Position numbers and translations under genes: made by a program. A DNA stretch of 64,000 nt from contig JAUHXA010000006.1 in NCBI GenBank assembly GCA_030427245.1, forward strand, positions 1 through 64,000, read 5' to 3'. Position 1 is the first letter of the stretch. Each line of letters begins with the position of its first letter. Under the pieces are notes generated by a model. The model ran no database searches. It was not told the origin of the DNA and saw only the letters and a program-made list of their open reading frames with translations. The DNA is from Bacteroidia bacterium. GTDB taxonomy: Bacteria; Bacteroidota; Bacteroidia; Chitinophagales; UBA2359. This document shows positions 19,601 through 28,172 of this stretch, piece by piece.

Positions 19601-22600
19601 AACTGTAGCCTACTCCAATGCGTCCTGTGCCTTCGTATTGAGGATAAACGGTTTCGGTGACTTCTACATAGGAATCCACAAATATTTCGACGACATTCAA
19701 TAGCGCATCGTAGCTGTAAACGATGTGGTGCCAATCGGTGTCGGTGATGGTGTTGATGGTGCTGACGGTGTTCCCTGCAATGCTCATGGTCAATTGGTCG
19801 TTGGCATTGAAGCCTGCAAAAATGGACTGACCACTGTTTACGCCCTGCGAGAAAATACATTCTTCGCCGTTTGCACCACTTCCACCTCTACGCACCCATG
19901 CTTCCACAGAGAAAGAACCTGCTGTCAAATTGATGCCTTCGGGAATGGTCATTCGGCTATCGGTGCCATTGAAATAGACACTGGTGCCGTGGGTCAATTC
20001 TGCTCCATTCAATACGCCTCGAATGTCGAAGTTTTGGATGGTCAAGGCACCCGCTTCAATGGGTTCGTTGAACTGAATCATGATTTCATCATTGGGCGAT
20101 AGGATGCCATCGCCTGGGGAAGGATTGCCGAAAGGATGTGGATTGACTCGGTCAATGATGCCCACATAATTGTCGGAAGATTCATCTGCTAAGGCACATT
20201 CGGTAACGGCTCGCACATAATAATTCGCATCGGTCAGTTGAGATACATCCCAATCGTAGGTAATGTACGGTTGATTGGTGGGTATCAACTGAGACTCTGG
20301 TGTTGGCAAATCTGCGGGATTTTTGTAGTAGGTTTCCAAGCCTATCCAATCGGGGTCGGAAATGGGTCGGTATTGGAAACGCACTTTCTGGAAGTCGGGA
20401 TAGTTGATGTCATAACCTCCAATCACTACAGGTAAGGTATCGTTGAAGCTGTTGTTGACGACCCATTGGTCTTCTGGCTCAATGAGTTCTACGTCTGTAC
20501 AAACGGGTAGGTAGTGAACAGAAAGGGTGATGGTGTCTGCCAAATCTTTTTCTTGGCTTGTGGCGTGTTGGAATTGACAGAGGGAATGCAAGATGACTTG
20601 GATGCTGTCGTATTCATAAACTGCGGGGCCTCGCCCTACGGTCAATACTTTGTTGAACACTCCATTTGGAGGAACGGCGAACTGTCGGTTGGGGTCTTCT
20701 CCATCTACTTGTATGATGGCACCAAAAGGATTGGTGTCCTCCAATACTTGCAGTTTGAACACTTGAGGGTCGCCTGTCTCGCTGTCATTTCCGATACTCA
20801 AATTGAAGGAGGCCAATTCATCGGCAGGTACATTGACCATGATGGATGGACTGATTTCGAGTACAGGTACTTCTCTTTGAAGTGTACGTGCGCTGAGTTC
20901 CTTGCCAGGCTCATAGTATTTGGTCACAATTTGGTCTTCGTGTGGACACATGCTTTCTCCTGCAATTGTTTTGAAAATAGGTCCCCATTTTTCGTTTCCA
21001 CTTGGTACAATATCTACTGTAAAGAAATCACCTAAATCATCGCTAAGCGTATAAGCAAAAGAAGTAACTGTTTGATTGGTTGATTCTTTGTTGAGATTGC
21101 GGTTATAGCCTACTGCAATCCCCGCTGTATTCTCGAATCCTGCACCTGCAAACTCAGCTGAGATGTCTAAATAGGTATCTTTATCAACAGAAAGTTCATA
21201 GTTATAGGTTGACGTTTCGGATTCATCGGTTTCTTTGGTAGAAGTATAATCTACACCACCATTAAAGGAAATATTGTCTTTTCTAGAGGTCGCTTTGTAT
21301 TTATTGTAGGACTCTACTTTATCTTGTTCATTTTTCTTGATGGCTTCTTGCCACAATCGAATTTGTTGATTGTACCATCTAATAGAATCTTTCGATAAGA
21401 TATAAGGATTACTTCCATAAGTGGTGGCAGTGTTCGTCCAGCCAGAAGAACTGTAACTCGGACCGTCATGGTCTCCATCTTCAAAGCTGGAAATATCAGG
21501 ATTGGCACTAGGAGTCAGGTTGTAGGGGTGTTCTCCCCACCTTGGGTCGTCATTGTTTGTTCCATACAAAGGATGATCTGCGGGAACTTTTGTATTAAAA
21601 TTGCTACTGCTTGCAATAAAAGAGTTTCTGAGACTGATTAAATCAGGGATAAGGTAATTTTCTATGTGATTTTGGTCATAAATAAAGGTTGTAGAGATGC
21701 TATCTGGTACTGCTACAATAGATTTACGCTTGGCAAGTGTAAATCCGTTATTGTTGCTGCCTAAACAATCAATGCCTGCCAATTCACAAAAACTACTTGG
21801 CAACATTTCTAAACTCTCAGATATACCAAATAAAAAATTGTGTGATTCGCCCATATATATGTCACTTGGAGCTCCTGTTAACTCTGCATCACTTCTAGTT
21901 GCAATATTTTGAGTAGCTGTAGTTGTTATTTGATTTGCTCCATCCCATGTGAAATTATTTTCAACAGAAACATCTATATGAATGCTATTTTTTAGACTTG
22001 TTTCCTGCGAAAAGCCAAGCCCTGTAGTCCATTTTGTCCCCAGTTTGATTTCTTTTGATAAATGGGCTTTGGTATTCAACCCATGCGATACAGATCTTGT
22101 AAAGGAATGGCTAACTCCTTTTTCCCAAGTTGAAAAACTATTGCTTCCTGGAGGGTCTCTTAATACTAAATCTACAACCTGAGGTCCTGAGGTAACAAAA
22201 CTACTTCCTACTGATCGAGGACCTAATACATAACCTCTAAAAATCTTATCTCCTCCTGTAGGTGGGCTGATAACAGGTTCCCAAACCACTGAGAACTTCC
22301 CTACTTGAAGTAATATTTCAAAAGTTTTTGTATAGCTATAACTAGGAATATTATTGTTAGGAATAGGATTGGGCGTACCTGCTTTAAAGGTATATAAAGT
22401 ATCCCCTTTTTCTATTTCCATCTCTATTTTTCCTTCATTTTGGGATAGTTTATTGGTAATCGAAACAACTCCTTCTCTAACTGGGTCTTTATAAACTTCA
22501 GGATTTGAAGAATTAGCATCAAAATTTTTATATTCTTCAAAAGCAGAAATTAACGCTGTATAATCTTTACCTGACTCAAAAACTGGATTTAGAAAGGGAT

Positions 22601-25600
22601 GATCTAACAAATCCAGAGTATCTACTTCATCCTCATTGTTTTTATAAGTTAGATAGCGTTCGCCAGAAAAATCAGTGGTGTCTTCTTTCATAACAGAAAG
22701 TTGGGGCTGTACACGATAAATATAGTCGTTCTGTATATGGAACTTTGCTGAATCAATTTTCTCTACTTGTGTAGTATTCCCTATAAAAACGGTATCTATA
22801 ACTTTTTGTATAGGTAAGGTTTTTGTCAAATCTACTAAATCCAAAACTCCAAAGTCAATGACAGGATTGCTTTCAATACTCAATTCATCTACAGTGTACT
22901 TCAATGGCGGAAGTTTCACCATATACTCACCTGTTTGAGCATCTGTTGTAATAGTTTGTTGACTACAACCATTCCCTTGTTGAGATTTAAAAATGATGGT
23001 AGCTTGTCCAATGTTATTCACAGAACGACCAAGTGCAGGTTTCTTTTCGGCTTCTGTTTTTCCTCCTACTACTCTACCAACTACGGTAATCAAAGTAGAG
23101 TCAATAAATTCAATGCCGCTAATTACATCTTGGAAGTCATGCGTTCCTTCTGCAGGCCAACGACCAACTTCAAAGTCATGTAATGATTTATCTACACTTA
23201 CAAAATGACTCCCAATTGGAACACGTATTTCAAACAAACCATTGTCATCTGTAGTGATGGCTTGTCCATCTTTAACTACCACTTCTCCATCTATCTTTAT
23301 AAATACATCTTTCGCAAAACAAGTAGTGCCTTTGTATCGTACTGAACCTGTGACTTTGAAAGAAGAAATATCTGTAAAATCCGTATTGTTGTGAACAACT
23401 GCGCCGTTTCCAATAAATAGGATGCGCTGTGTTGGGTCGAATTGGTGTACACCCTTGATGGGAACGATGGTAAAGTTTTCGCCATTGCCCTCATAGCGGA
23501 CATTTTCGATGATGTAGGAACCGTGTTCATCCGTATAACCCACTACTCCCAATTGGGATGCGGTAGGAATGGCACTGCTCCAAGTAGCAGTTTCTCGTGT
23601 ACCGTGGGCTTCGTTAAAAACATTGGGGCTGATTTCGGTGGCATCGAATAAAAAAGGACCTGTTCCTTCGTCAAACCTCCAATAACCAATTAAGCCAAGT
23701 TCACTGTTGGCAAGGGTACGGGCATGGTCTTGTTCCATTTGAAGGTTGTCTCTGCCGTAGTTCAATAGTACCAACTCGTCTAAATTTCCATGATAATAAC
23801 CATCAGGAGCGTTTCCTCCCAAGTACAAATCCGCATTGGAGGGAGTCAATAAACCTACTATATTGAGAGAGTCCATTGGAGTACCGTTGACAAATAATTT
23901 GAGCCACTCTCCATCATAAGTTCCGCCAATGTGGCTGTAACTGTCCACCTTTATTGCCCCTGCACTTTTAAGGCTTTGTTCAGAACCATTGATATAAGTC
24001 CAAAATTCTATCTCATCACTGCTTTGGAGGTATCTGATACCAAAACCATTACTACCATTGGATTTATGTAGAAGAGTGGCATCTTGGTCGAGTGCCAAGG
24101 GACGCGTCCATACACCTACGGTGAATCCGCCTGTGGGTGCATGTAGAGCATCGTGGGAAATCGTGGAATACTGGTCTGTGCCATTGAAGAGAAGACTGTT
24201 CCCCGATGCCCCTGTCACACTACTTGCTACAACTTTGACGTTCTTTACAGCTATTCCCCCTTCGTAATTAATATTGCCACTGACGATGCCCGAAGGACTG
24301 CGAAAACCTACTTCTTGATCGGTCATTGTATAAATAAATTCGTTTTCGCAAGAGCCTTGACCGATGAGCGTATATTCAAAAAGCGTATTTGCAGCAGCGT
24401 CATAATCGCTGTAAATGTTGGTATTGGCGGGAATGGTGGCTATCAAAATCGAATCTTCGCTGCTGTTATAGACCTTTCGGTAAATCTTGAAGTAGTCCAA
24501 ACGCTCGGCATCTTCTGAGGTCCACTCCAATCGCACTTCGCCCGGACGGTAGCCTTTGGAGGCAAATAGATTGCCGTCTTGAATGACTTGGGTGAGGTCG
24601 GGTATCAATTTTACACCTGCGGACTGTTGTGAAATGGAACTGCCACATTCGTTTTCGGCTTTGACCTTGTAAAAATAGGTCTGGCAGTTGGTCACGGTGT
24701 TGTCGTCAAAACTGGTCGTGCCTGCTTCAAATTCGTACTCATCGAATCCTCCTCCCAAAAGCAAACGGCGCAAATAAAACTTGTCTTCCAAGGAGTTGTC
24801 TTCCCAACTGACCTGTACTTCATTACCGACTATATTGGCTGTCACATTGGTGGCAACGGTGGGTTTGTCGGGAGCAAAACCTTCTACAATACTCGTGAAA
24901 GGCGATGGACCACATTCGTTCTTAGAAGCAATTCGGTAATAATAGGTCGTGTTTTTTTGGATGTTGGTCTCGTCTTCGTAGCTGCGAAGGTCTTTTTCAT
25001 CTATTTGGAAGGTTTCTTCAATGGTGGCAAAGTCTTCGGTGGTCGAACGCTCTATGGTGAAACCTGTAAAATCGGTTTCGCTCCAATCCCAACTTAGGTC
25101 TATGATGCCCTCACAGTTGCTCTCAGAGGCTTCGAAACTACTGGGAGAATTGGCAGGACCTGATTTTGTACTGCCTGCCACTGTTGTATAGTTACTTCCA
25201 CCTCCTCCTTTGACTCTACTTACTTTATAGCTATTTGTACCTTGATTTGCACTATTGTCAGTATAGGTTGTGGAGGTTCCACTTAAGGTAGTAATCAAGC
25301 TACCATTTCTATAAATTTTAATATTGCCATCACAAGTTGAACCCGTACCCGTACCCGTATTCGACCAGTTTAATTTAACGCTGTTACAGCCCATTGGAGT
25401 AGTACTTACTCCACTGGGTGCTGGTGGAAAAGGGATAGGAACTGTTTTATCTATTACATCGCTAATAGTGTAATCATTATCAAAAAAAGATTTACCTAGA
25501 TACAGATTCACATTTATGGTTCGACCATATTGGTACTCCTCTGGGGTTACAATCAATGTGACCTTGCTGTTGATACACTCCCAATCAGCAGCAAGATTAT

Positions 25601-26021
25601 TGGCGGTACCATATAGTCGGTTTGCAATTACGCCACAAGGAGACTCTTGGGTCAAAGTATTAGGATTAATACTAGAAGAATTAAAGGGCCACCATTTGGT
25701 ATCGGGTTCATCCATGTGCCATCCTGAAGCAGTTTGATCTATAACTATTATTAGTACATTTGTATAAGATTCACCAGGCCCTCCTGGCAAGTCGATAAAT
25801 GCGTTTTGGTCAAAAGAGGCTCTAATTTTATCAGAACATTCATCATAAGATACAGAAAATGAATTCAGAAAATCAGAATAAGCATCTGCTTTTGATGGGA
25901 TGTAGTAGAGTAATAAAATCATTAATAGGCATACATACCGCCTATATGATTTGAGATTCAGAAACGGATAGAGGTGTATCCATTTTTTGGGGCTTGATAG
26001 GTGTACATTTGTTTTTTTCAT
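16638..26021 (-). CDS. Giant secreted FN3/LamG multidomain protein with type A T9SS C-terminal domain
   Basis: 3127 residues. Order: long signal peptide (about 1-47, ending SKADA), four FN3-like domains (about 200-560, for example VTANIVGNEVQVSWEDNS), a carboxypeptidase-regulatory-like segment, LamG-like domain 1 (about 605-790, LLFNGTDQYSTI), a long central region I do not recognise (about 800-1850), LamG-like domains 2 and 3 (about 2012-2407, VYFNGTDSRMTI and AYAFNGSDYLS), an Ig-like strand region, a WEVNPADYAFSM module (about 2612-2720), two SGWNWISF/SGWNWLGY segments, a second module copy (HWDINRHAYPSNM, about 2920-3030), and a Por secretion tail (VMVYDMAGKPVATLL...LGMYVVLIRT). Expected: T9SS-exported, anchored or released surface protein binding glycans or proteins. 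Base composition drops sharply inside the gene. Confidence 0.9.
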   Translation of the reverse strand: MKKTNVHLSSPKKWIHLYPFLNLKSYRRYVCLLMILLLYYIPSKADAYSDFLNSFSVSYDECSDKIRASFDQNAFIDLPGGPGESYTNVLIIVIDQTASGWHMDEPDTKWWPFNSSSINPNTLTQESPCGVIANRLYGTANNLAADWECINSKVTLIVTPEEYQYGRTINVNLYLGKSFFDNDYTISDVIDKTVPIPFPPAPSGVSTTPMGCNSVKLNWSNTGTGTGSTCDGNIKIYRNGSLITTLSGTSTTYTDNSANQGTNSYKVSRVKGGGGSNYTTVAGSTKSGPANSPSSFEASESNCEGIIDLSWDWSETDFTGFTIERSTTEDFATIEETFQIDEKDLRSYEDETNIQKNTTYYYRIASKNECGPSPFTSIVEGFAPDKPTVATNVTANIVGNEVQVSWEDNSLEDKFYLRRLLLGGGFDEYEFEAGTTSFDDNTVTNCQTYFYKVKAENECGSSISQQSAGVKLIPDLTQVIQDGNLFASKGYRPGEVRLEWTSEDAERLDYFKIYRKVYNSSEDSILIATIPANTNIYSDYDAAANTLFEYTLIGQGSCENEFIYTMTDQEVGFRSPSGIVSGNINYEGGIAVKNVKVVASSVTGASGNSLLFNGTDQYSTISHDALHAPTGGFTVGVWTRPLALDQDATLLHKSNGSNGFGIRYLQSSDEIEFWTYINGSEQSLKSAGAIKVDSYSHIGGTYDGEWLKLFVNGTPMDSLNIVGLLTPSNADLYLGGNAPDGYYHGNLDELVLLNYGRDNLQMEQDHARTLANSELGLIGYWRFDEGTGPFLFDATEISPNVFNEAHGTRETATWSSAIPTASQLGVVGYTDEHGSYIIENVRYEGNGENFTIVPIKGVHQFDPTQRILFIGNGAVVHNNTDFTDISSFKVTGSVRYKGTTCFAKDVFIKIDGEVVVKDGQAITTDDNGLFEIRVPIGSHFVSVDKSLHDFEVGRWPAEGTHDFQDVISGIEFIDSTLITVVGRVVGGKTEAEKKPALGRSVNNIGQATIIFKSQQGNGCSQQTITTDAQTGEYMVKLPPLKYTVDELSIESNPVIDFGVLDLVDLTKTLPIQKVIDTVFIGNTTQVEKIDSAKFHIQNDYIYRVQPQLSVMKEDTTDFSGERYLTYKNNEDEVDTLDLLDHPFLNPVFESGKDYTALISAFEEYKNFDANSSNPEVYKDPVREGVVSITNKLSQNEGKIEMEIEKGDTLYTFKAGTPNPIPNNNIPSYSYTKTFEILLQVGKFSVVWEPVISPPTGGDKIFRGYVLGPRSVGSSFVTSGPQVVDLVLRDPPGSNSFSTWEKGVSHSFTRSVSHGLNTKAHLSKEIKLGTKWTTGLGFSQETSLKNSIHIDVSVENNFTWDGANQITTTATQNIATRSDAELTGAPSDIYMGESHNFLFGISESLEMLPSSFCELAGIDCLGSNNNGFTLAKRKSIVAVPDSISTTFIYDQNHIENYLIPDLISLRNSFIASSSNFNTKVPADHPLYGTNNDDPRWGEHPYNLTPSANPDISSFEDGDHDGPSYSSSGWTNTATTYGSNPYILSKDSIRWYNQQIRLWQEAIKKNEQDKVESYNKYKATSRKDNISFNGGVDYTSTKETDESETSTYNYELSVDKDTYLDISAEFAGAGFENTAGIAVGYNRNLNKESTNQTVTSFAYTLSDDLGDFFTVDIVPSGNEKWGPIFKTIAGESMCPHEDQIVTKYYEPGKELSARTLQREVPVLEISPSIMVNVPADELASFNLSIGNDSETGDPQVFKLQVLEDTNPFGAIIQVDGEDPNRQFAVPPNGVFNKVLTVGRGPAVYEYDSIQVILHSLCQFQHATSQEKDLADTITLSVHYLPVCTDVELIEPEDQWVVNNSFNDTLPVVIGGYDINYPDFQKVRFQYRPISDPDWIGLETYYKNPADLPTPESQLIPTNQPYITYDWDVSQLTDANYYVRAVTECALADESSDNYVGIIDRVNPHPFGNPSPGDGILSPNDEIMIQFNEPIEAGALTIQNFDIRGVLNGAELTHGTSVYFNGTDSRMTIPEGINLTAGSFSVEAWVRRGGSGANGEECIFSQGVNSGQSIFAGFNANDQLTMSIAGNTVSTINTITDTDWHHIVYSYDALLNVVEIFVDSYVEVTETVYPQYEGTGRIGVGYSLAGAPRHFDGNVHELRLWGKARDEADIAARRFVLLTGRESGILGVWQMDEAMGTEVEERLRERHATLQNTTWTVEPFGRAYAFNGSDYLSTPGGTLSYNHETDMTIEFWFNSTNGSNVSFFSNGKGDGSDNETSWNIGTDVNGKIFVTNQSHSFEAVSDNYFDGQWHHFALVVNRLSDISAYIDGNLQNTTDSDNWGGFGGANLYVGCRGWSTFIQTHQDRHFTGSMDEVRLWNTSRKQEQIVRDMTNKQQGDELGLQGYWSFEDYEEEAGVNVLVETLKDLAYDETDVTTHHDMVANGGSYATQTPPIRLPRPVQKVNYTYSVNNDKIILTPTDPPSLIENVTLDITVQDVFDLQGNKMQSPATWIAYVDKNQTVWEEQQLYFEKPLGEPLSFTTRILNQGGELKDFSIDNLPNWLTASPRTGAVPPNSYLNVTFTVNPELNIGEYTQDLQLNTDFGFSEILVLELKVSQAPPAWEVNPADYAFSMNVVGQVKVGDIFSTDDEDILYAVVNDEIRGKAQLQYIEAYDKFIAFLDIYSNSVSGETVEFRFWDASQGRVYVDLTPQLDFASDTSIGTPSEPQVFEAPAEIYQTIPIESGWNWISFNLQSSLSGDMNQMLQTLTPSTGDVIKGARFFDQYQESFNSWGGSLSNSGGIQLNELYKLQITGDSDLIYTGSVTDPTTQPIEIVSGWNWLGYLGLRNLTVNAALATFTATDGDLIKGQFAFAIYDSNLGWVGSLTHLEPNQGYMLQAANGGTLIFPAGGIGGGKTADSTPQTLAVSKHWDINRHAYPSNMTIIGQVEWCDLPNITDDLRVGAFDGEECRGIGKLWYDDQTEQYFTYLTVYGDNKSKDLTLKLVHEETGIELEVEEGLFYEQDGIITNGFYKTTSELACNKLLDKMPQDGYFSQVKPVPFDSELEIEFTLEESSDVEVMVYDMAGKPVATLLKEQKGRGNWTVSWDATDYPLGMYVVLIRTPQFTHTHKALKSH

Positions 26022-26424
26022 CTGTTCTTTGGTTGTTTAATGAGATGTGAAATAAATTATGATTGTCTTATTGTTTAGTGGTATAGTTTTCCCAGTCCGA
26101 TGAAATTCGTTTTGTGAATCATCGGTGTGGCTTTGGGCGTTTTTTGCTGATTTCTTATATGTCTGTTTATAGCAGTCAGCCGAGGTGGATAAAAGTGGCT
26201 TGTGCTATTGAATGGGCTTGATTTTTTTCGCTCAAATGTCGCCTTGAACATCCCCCTCCCCCCCTTCAAAGGGGGAATTTAGATGTAGGGGAATTTTCGC
26301 TTGGTTTTGGCATCTTTCCTTGATTCGTAAATTAACAGCCTTTTGCTTTTCTTTTTGAACAAGAACTTGTAGATGAAAAGGAACGCTTGTATGGGCGTTG
26401 GTCTTTTTATCTGTTGCTTCTTGT

Positions 26425-26476
26425 TTTGTTCAAGGCTTCTATTCTTATCGTTGCACTTTTTCTAAAAACATTAACA
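26425..26476 (+). promoter_or_regulatory. Promoter-like repeat, copy A
   Basis: TTTG (26425-26428), a 17-nt spacer, TATCGTTGC (26446-26454), 15 nt, ATTAACA (26470-26476), then a T-rich stretch and ATGACAAAAAAATGACAT. No gene follows; it may drive a short RNA or be a relic. Confidence 0.5.
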
Positions 26477-26596
26477 GCGTTTTTTCTTATGACAAAAAAA
26501 TGACATAATTTTTCTTCTTGAGGTGTTAATGCTGTTTTGGTTTTGGCTTTGAACACAGGAATCTACTATGAAAAAGAATCTCACTTTATTTTGGGC

Positions 26597-26648
26597 TTGG
26601 AGGACTTCCTTTATTACTATAGTTGCGCTTTTTCAAAAAACATTAACA
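26597..26648 (+). promoter_or_regulatory. Promoter-like repeat, copy B
   Basis: TTG (26597-26599), an 18-nt spacer, TATAGTTGC (26618-26626), 15 nt, ATTAACA (26642-26648), followed by a 7-codon frame. Closely matches copy A; the downstream sequence runs into a MITE. Confidence 0.5.
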
Positions 26649-26685
26649 GCTTTTTTTCTTATGAAGAAAAAATTCTTTATTTGAT

Positions 26686-26812
26686 TTAGTAAAAAAGAAA
26701 AAATAACTCATCGACCAATATTCCTCTTTTGAAAAGCCTGCCCCGATTTCTCGGTGGGGGATGGTGTATGTTAGCAAAAGAAAACGAGGAGTTATTTTTT
26801 TACCCTTACTTA
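26686..26812. mobile_element. MITE-like element, two-copy family, copy 1
   Basis: 127 bp. The left end TTAGTAAAAAAG... and the right end ...CCCTTACTTA are imperfect inverted repeats sharing AAAAAATAACTC. It matches 44595-44699 almost base for base except for about 22 extra bases in the centre, which include a small C/G palindrome (GCCCCGATTTCTCGGTGGGG). No obvious target duplication. Confidence 0.75.
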
Positions 26813-26863
26813 CTATATTTTATGTCCTACTTCTTTCGTCCAAAGTCTAATTTCTTTAAAATC

Positions 26864-27090
26864 GAGTGTGTCACGAATCAGTTGTTAGTAAGCTGCCCTG
26901 AAAGGGCAGTAGCAATAGGGTAGGACAAAGTCCTACGAGGTGAATTAATTAATAATTTCAGCCCTGAAAGGGCGAGAGCTTACGCCTTTTCAGGGCTAAT
27001 GAAACCATTTTATACACCGTAGGGCTTACGCCCTACGCTATCGCTTAAACCCCGTTGGGGTTACTATTGCAACCAATTTGTGACACACTC
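26864..27090. mobile_element. 227-bp non-coding element with inverted ends and 9-bp target duplication
   Basis: It starts GAGTGTGTCACGAATCAGTTG and ends with the inverted counterpart (CAACCAATTTGTGACACACTC). TTTAAAATC flanks it on both sides (26855-26863 and 27091-27099). The interior is a string of small palindromes (GCCCTGAAAGGGC twice, GTAGGGCTTACGCCCTAC, AACCCCGTTGGGGTT). The right-hand duplication overlaps the stop codon of the neighbouring minus-strand gene. Non-coding; transposition in trans is inferred. Confidence 0.8.
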
Positions 27091-27097
27091 TTTAAAA

Positions 27098-27994
27098 TCA
27101 AACTTTTTCTCTGGATGAAATCGGCTGTACCAAATATAATGTGCCTAAGGTCATCAGTAGCAATGCGAGGATGATCAAGCCCCACTGAGAGAGGGTGGGA
27201 ATGGCAGCAGAATTGGAGGTAGCTGCCACCAGTTCTATGGCGATATGACTAAAGCCAAAGCCAGAAGAGTTTTTGAGTTTTTGATTGTATTTTAATGGTG
27301 TACCCCATGTCAAATCTATATTGTTGCCATTCCCCATTGCCTGCCCTAAATATTGACCCATTGGATTAAGAGAAGGATAAGAAAGAAGTGATAAAACACC
27401 TGTAAGAGGGTTTACTCCAGAAAACAGATCAGAGGTGTTGTCGGTGATAAATGCATCTACAATCAAATTATTAACCCCTGTATTGGTAGCCAAGATTGAA
27501 TTATTTAGTTCATCTATGCCAGAATTTGACAATGGATTGATAAAGACAGTCGTTTGATCTACATTTTGAAGACTCATTGCCATAAGATTACTAGAACCAT
27601 TCAATACAGCAATATCTCCAGTAATCTCTTCGGAATCTGAACCTAATGTTAAATACCAAAAAGCAACATCTAATTGTATAATCTCACCAACATAGCTATG
27701 TTCATGTGCTTTGGTCAAGGATATTTGGGTGGGACCAAATACAACATCTAAATCACACATGATGCAAAACTTCGAGCCTGTTTGCGGTGATATTTGGTTG
27801 GGACCAAATTCAACATCTGATTGTGTTTTAAAAGTAGCTACCAGTAGCAGTCTGTCGTTTCCTTCAGGGATTGTAAAGTCGCTAATTATTTCTGATGATG
27901 AGTATTCAGCATCAGAAGCATTTGATATGATTTGTGCATCTACACTGGTAGAAATGCTTAAAAAAGCCACAAAAAGTAAAATTGTAATGCGCAT
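27098..27994 (-). CDS. Exported IPTL-CTERM domain protein
   Basis: 298 residues. Signal peptide MRITILLFVAFLSISTSVDAQ. The C-terminus has IPTLSQWG, a hydrophobic segment (LIILALLLMTLGTLYLV) and a short basic-containing tail: the IPTL-CTERM sorting signal, analogous to PEP-CTERM and thought to be handled by an exosortase-type enzyme. The body is beta-rich with no recognised catalytic motif (FTIPEGNDRLLLVATF, LTLGSDSEEI, NVDQTTVFINPLS) and is clearly paralogous to the next gene (FTVPSGDNRVLIVAVG, LTLGSGAAIG, NVDQTSVFANPT). It contains an internal near-duplicate pair, VEFGPNQIS and VVFGPTQIS. No exosortase is in the window. A mobile element sits directly after its stop. Confidence 0.8.
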   Translation of the reverse strand: MRITILLFVAFLSISTSVDAQIISNASDAEYSSSEIISDFTIPEGNDRLLLVATFKTQSDVEFGPNQISPQTGSKFCIMCDLDVVFGPTQISLTKAHEHSYVGEIIQLDVAFWYLTLGSDSEEITGDIAVLNGSSNLMAMSLQNVDQTTVFINPLSNSGIDELNNSILATNTGVNNLIVDAFITDNTSDLFSGVNPLTGVLSLLSYPSLNPMGQYLGQAMGNGNNIDLTWGTPLKYNQKLKNSSGFGFSHIAIELVAATSNSAAIPTLSQWGLIILALLLMTLGTLYLVQPISSREKV

Positions 27995-28076
27995 AATTTT
28001 GTAATTGTTTAAAGTAAAAAAATGAATGTTTTCTTAGAGATTGGGGCAAAACCTCCAATGAACAACTCATTGGAGG
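27985..28076 (-). repeat. Duplicated 5' leader with hairpin, copy 1
   Basis: About 90 bp covering the start codon and leader of the IPTL-CTERM gene, nearly identical to 29448-29538. It ends in a hairpin CCTCCAATGA (28052-28061) / TCATTGGAGG (28067-28076) next to the shared string GGGGCAAAACCTCC. The conservation suggests a regulatory leader or the boundary of a tandem duplication. Confidence 0.65.
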
Positions 28077-28172
28077 TGGTAATCATACTCCCGCAAAAAA
28101 ATGCTATTTGCATTTTGAGAGTAGCAGTGACTATCAGCGATTTGAGAGCAATTTTATGTTTTTTGATTACAC

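Larger units (their letters stand above)
26022..27097. other. 1.08-kb gene-free spacer packed with repeats
   Basis: No supported gene. The spacer holds a C-tract/G-tract hairpin near 26251-26276, two promoter-like elements (26425 and 26597) pointing right, one copy of the two-copy MITE (26686-26812) and a 227-bp element with a 9-bp target duplication (26864-27090). The promoter-like elements are followed only by tiny frames (ATG ACA AAA AAA TGA; ATG AAG AAA AAA TTC TTT ATT TGA). Confidence 0.7.

Noticed and set aside
17781-20102. Plus-strand frames opposite the FN3/LamG gene
   Set aside because: Shadows of the long minus-strand gene, which has domains, a signal peptide and a T9SS tail.
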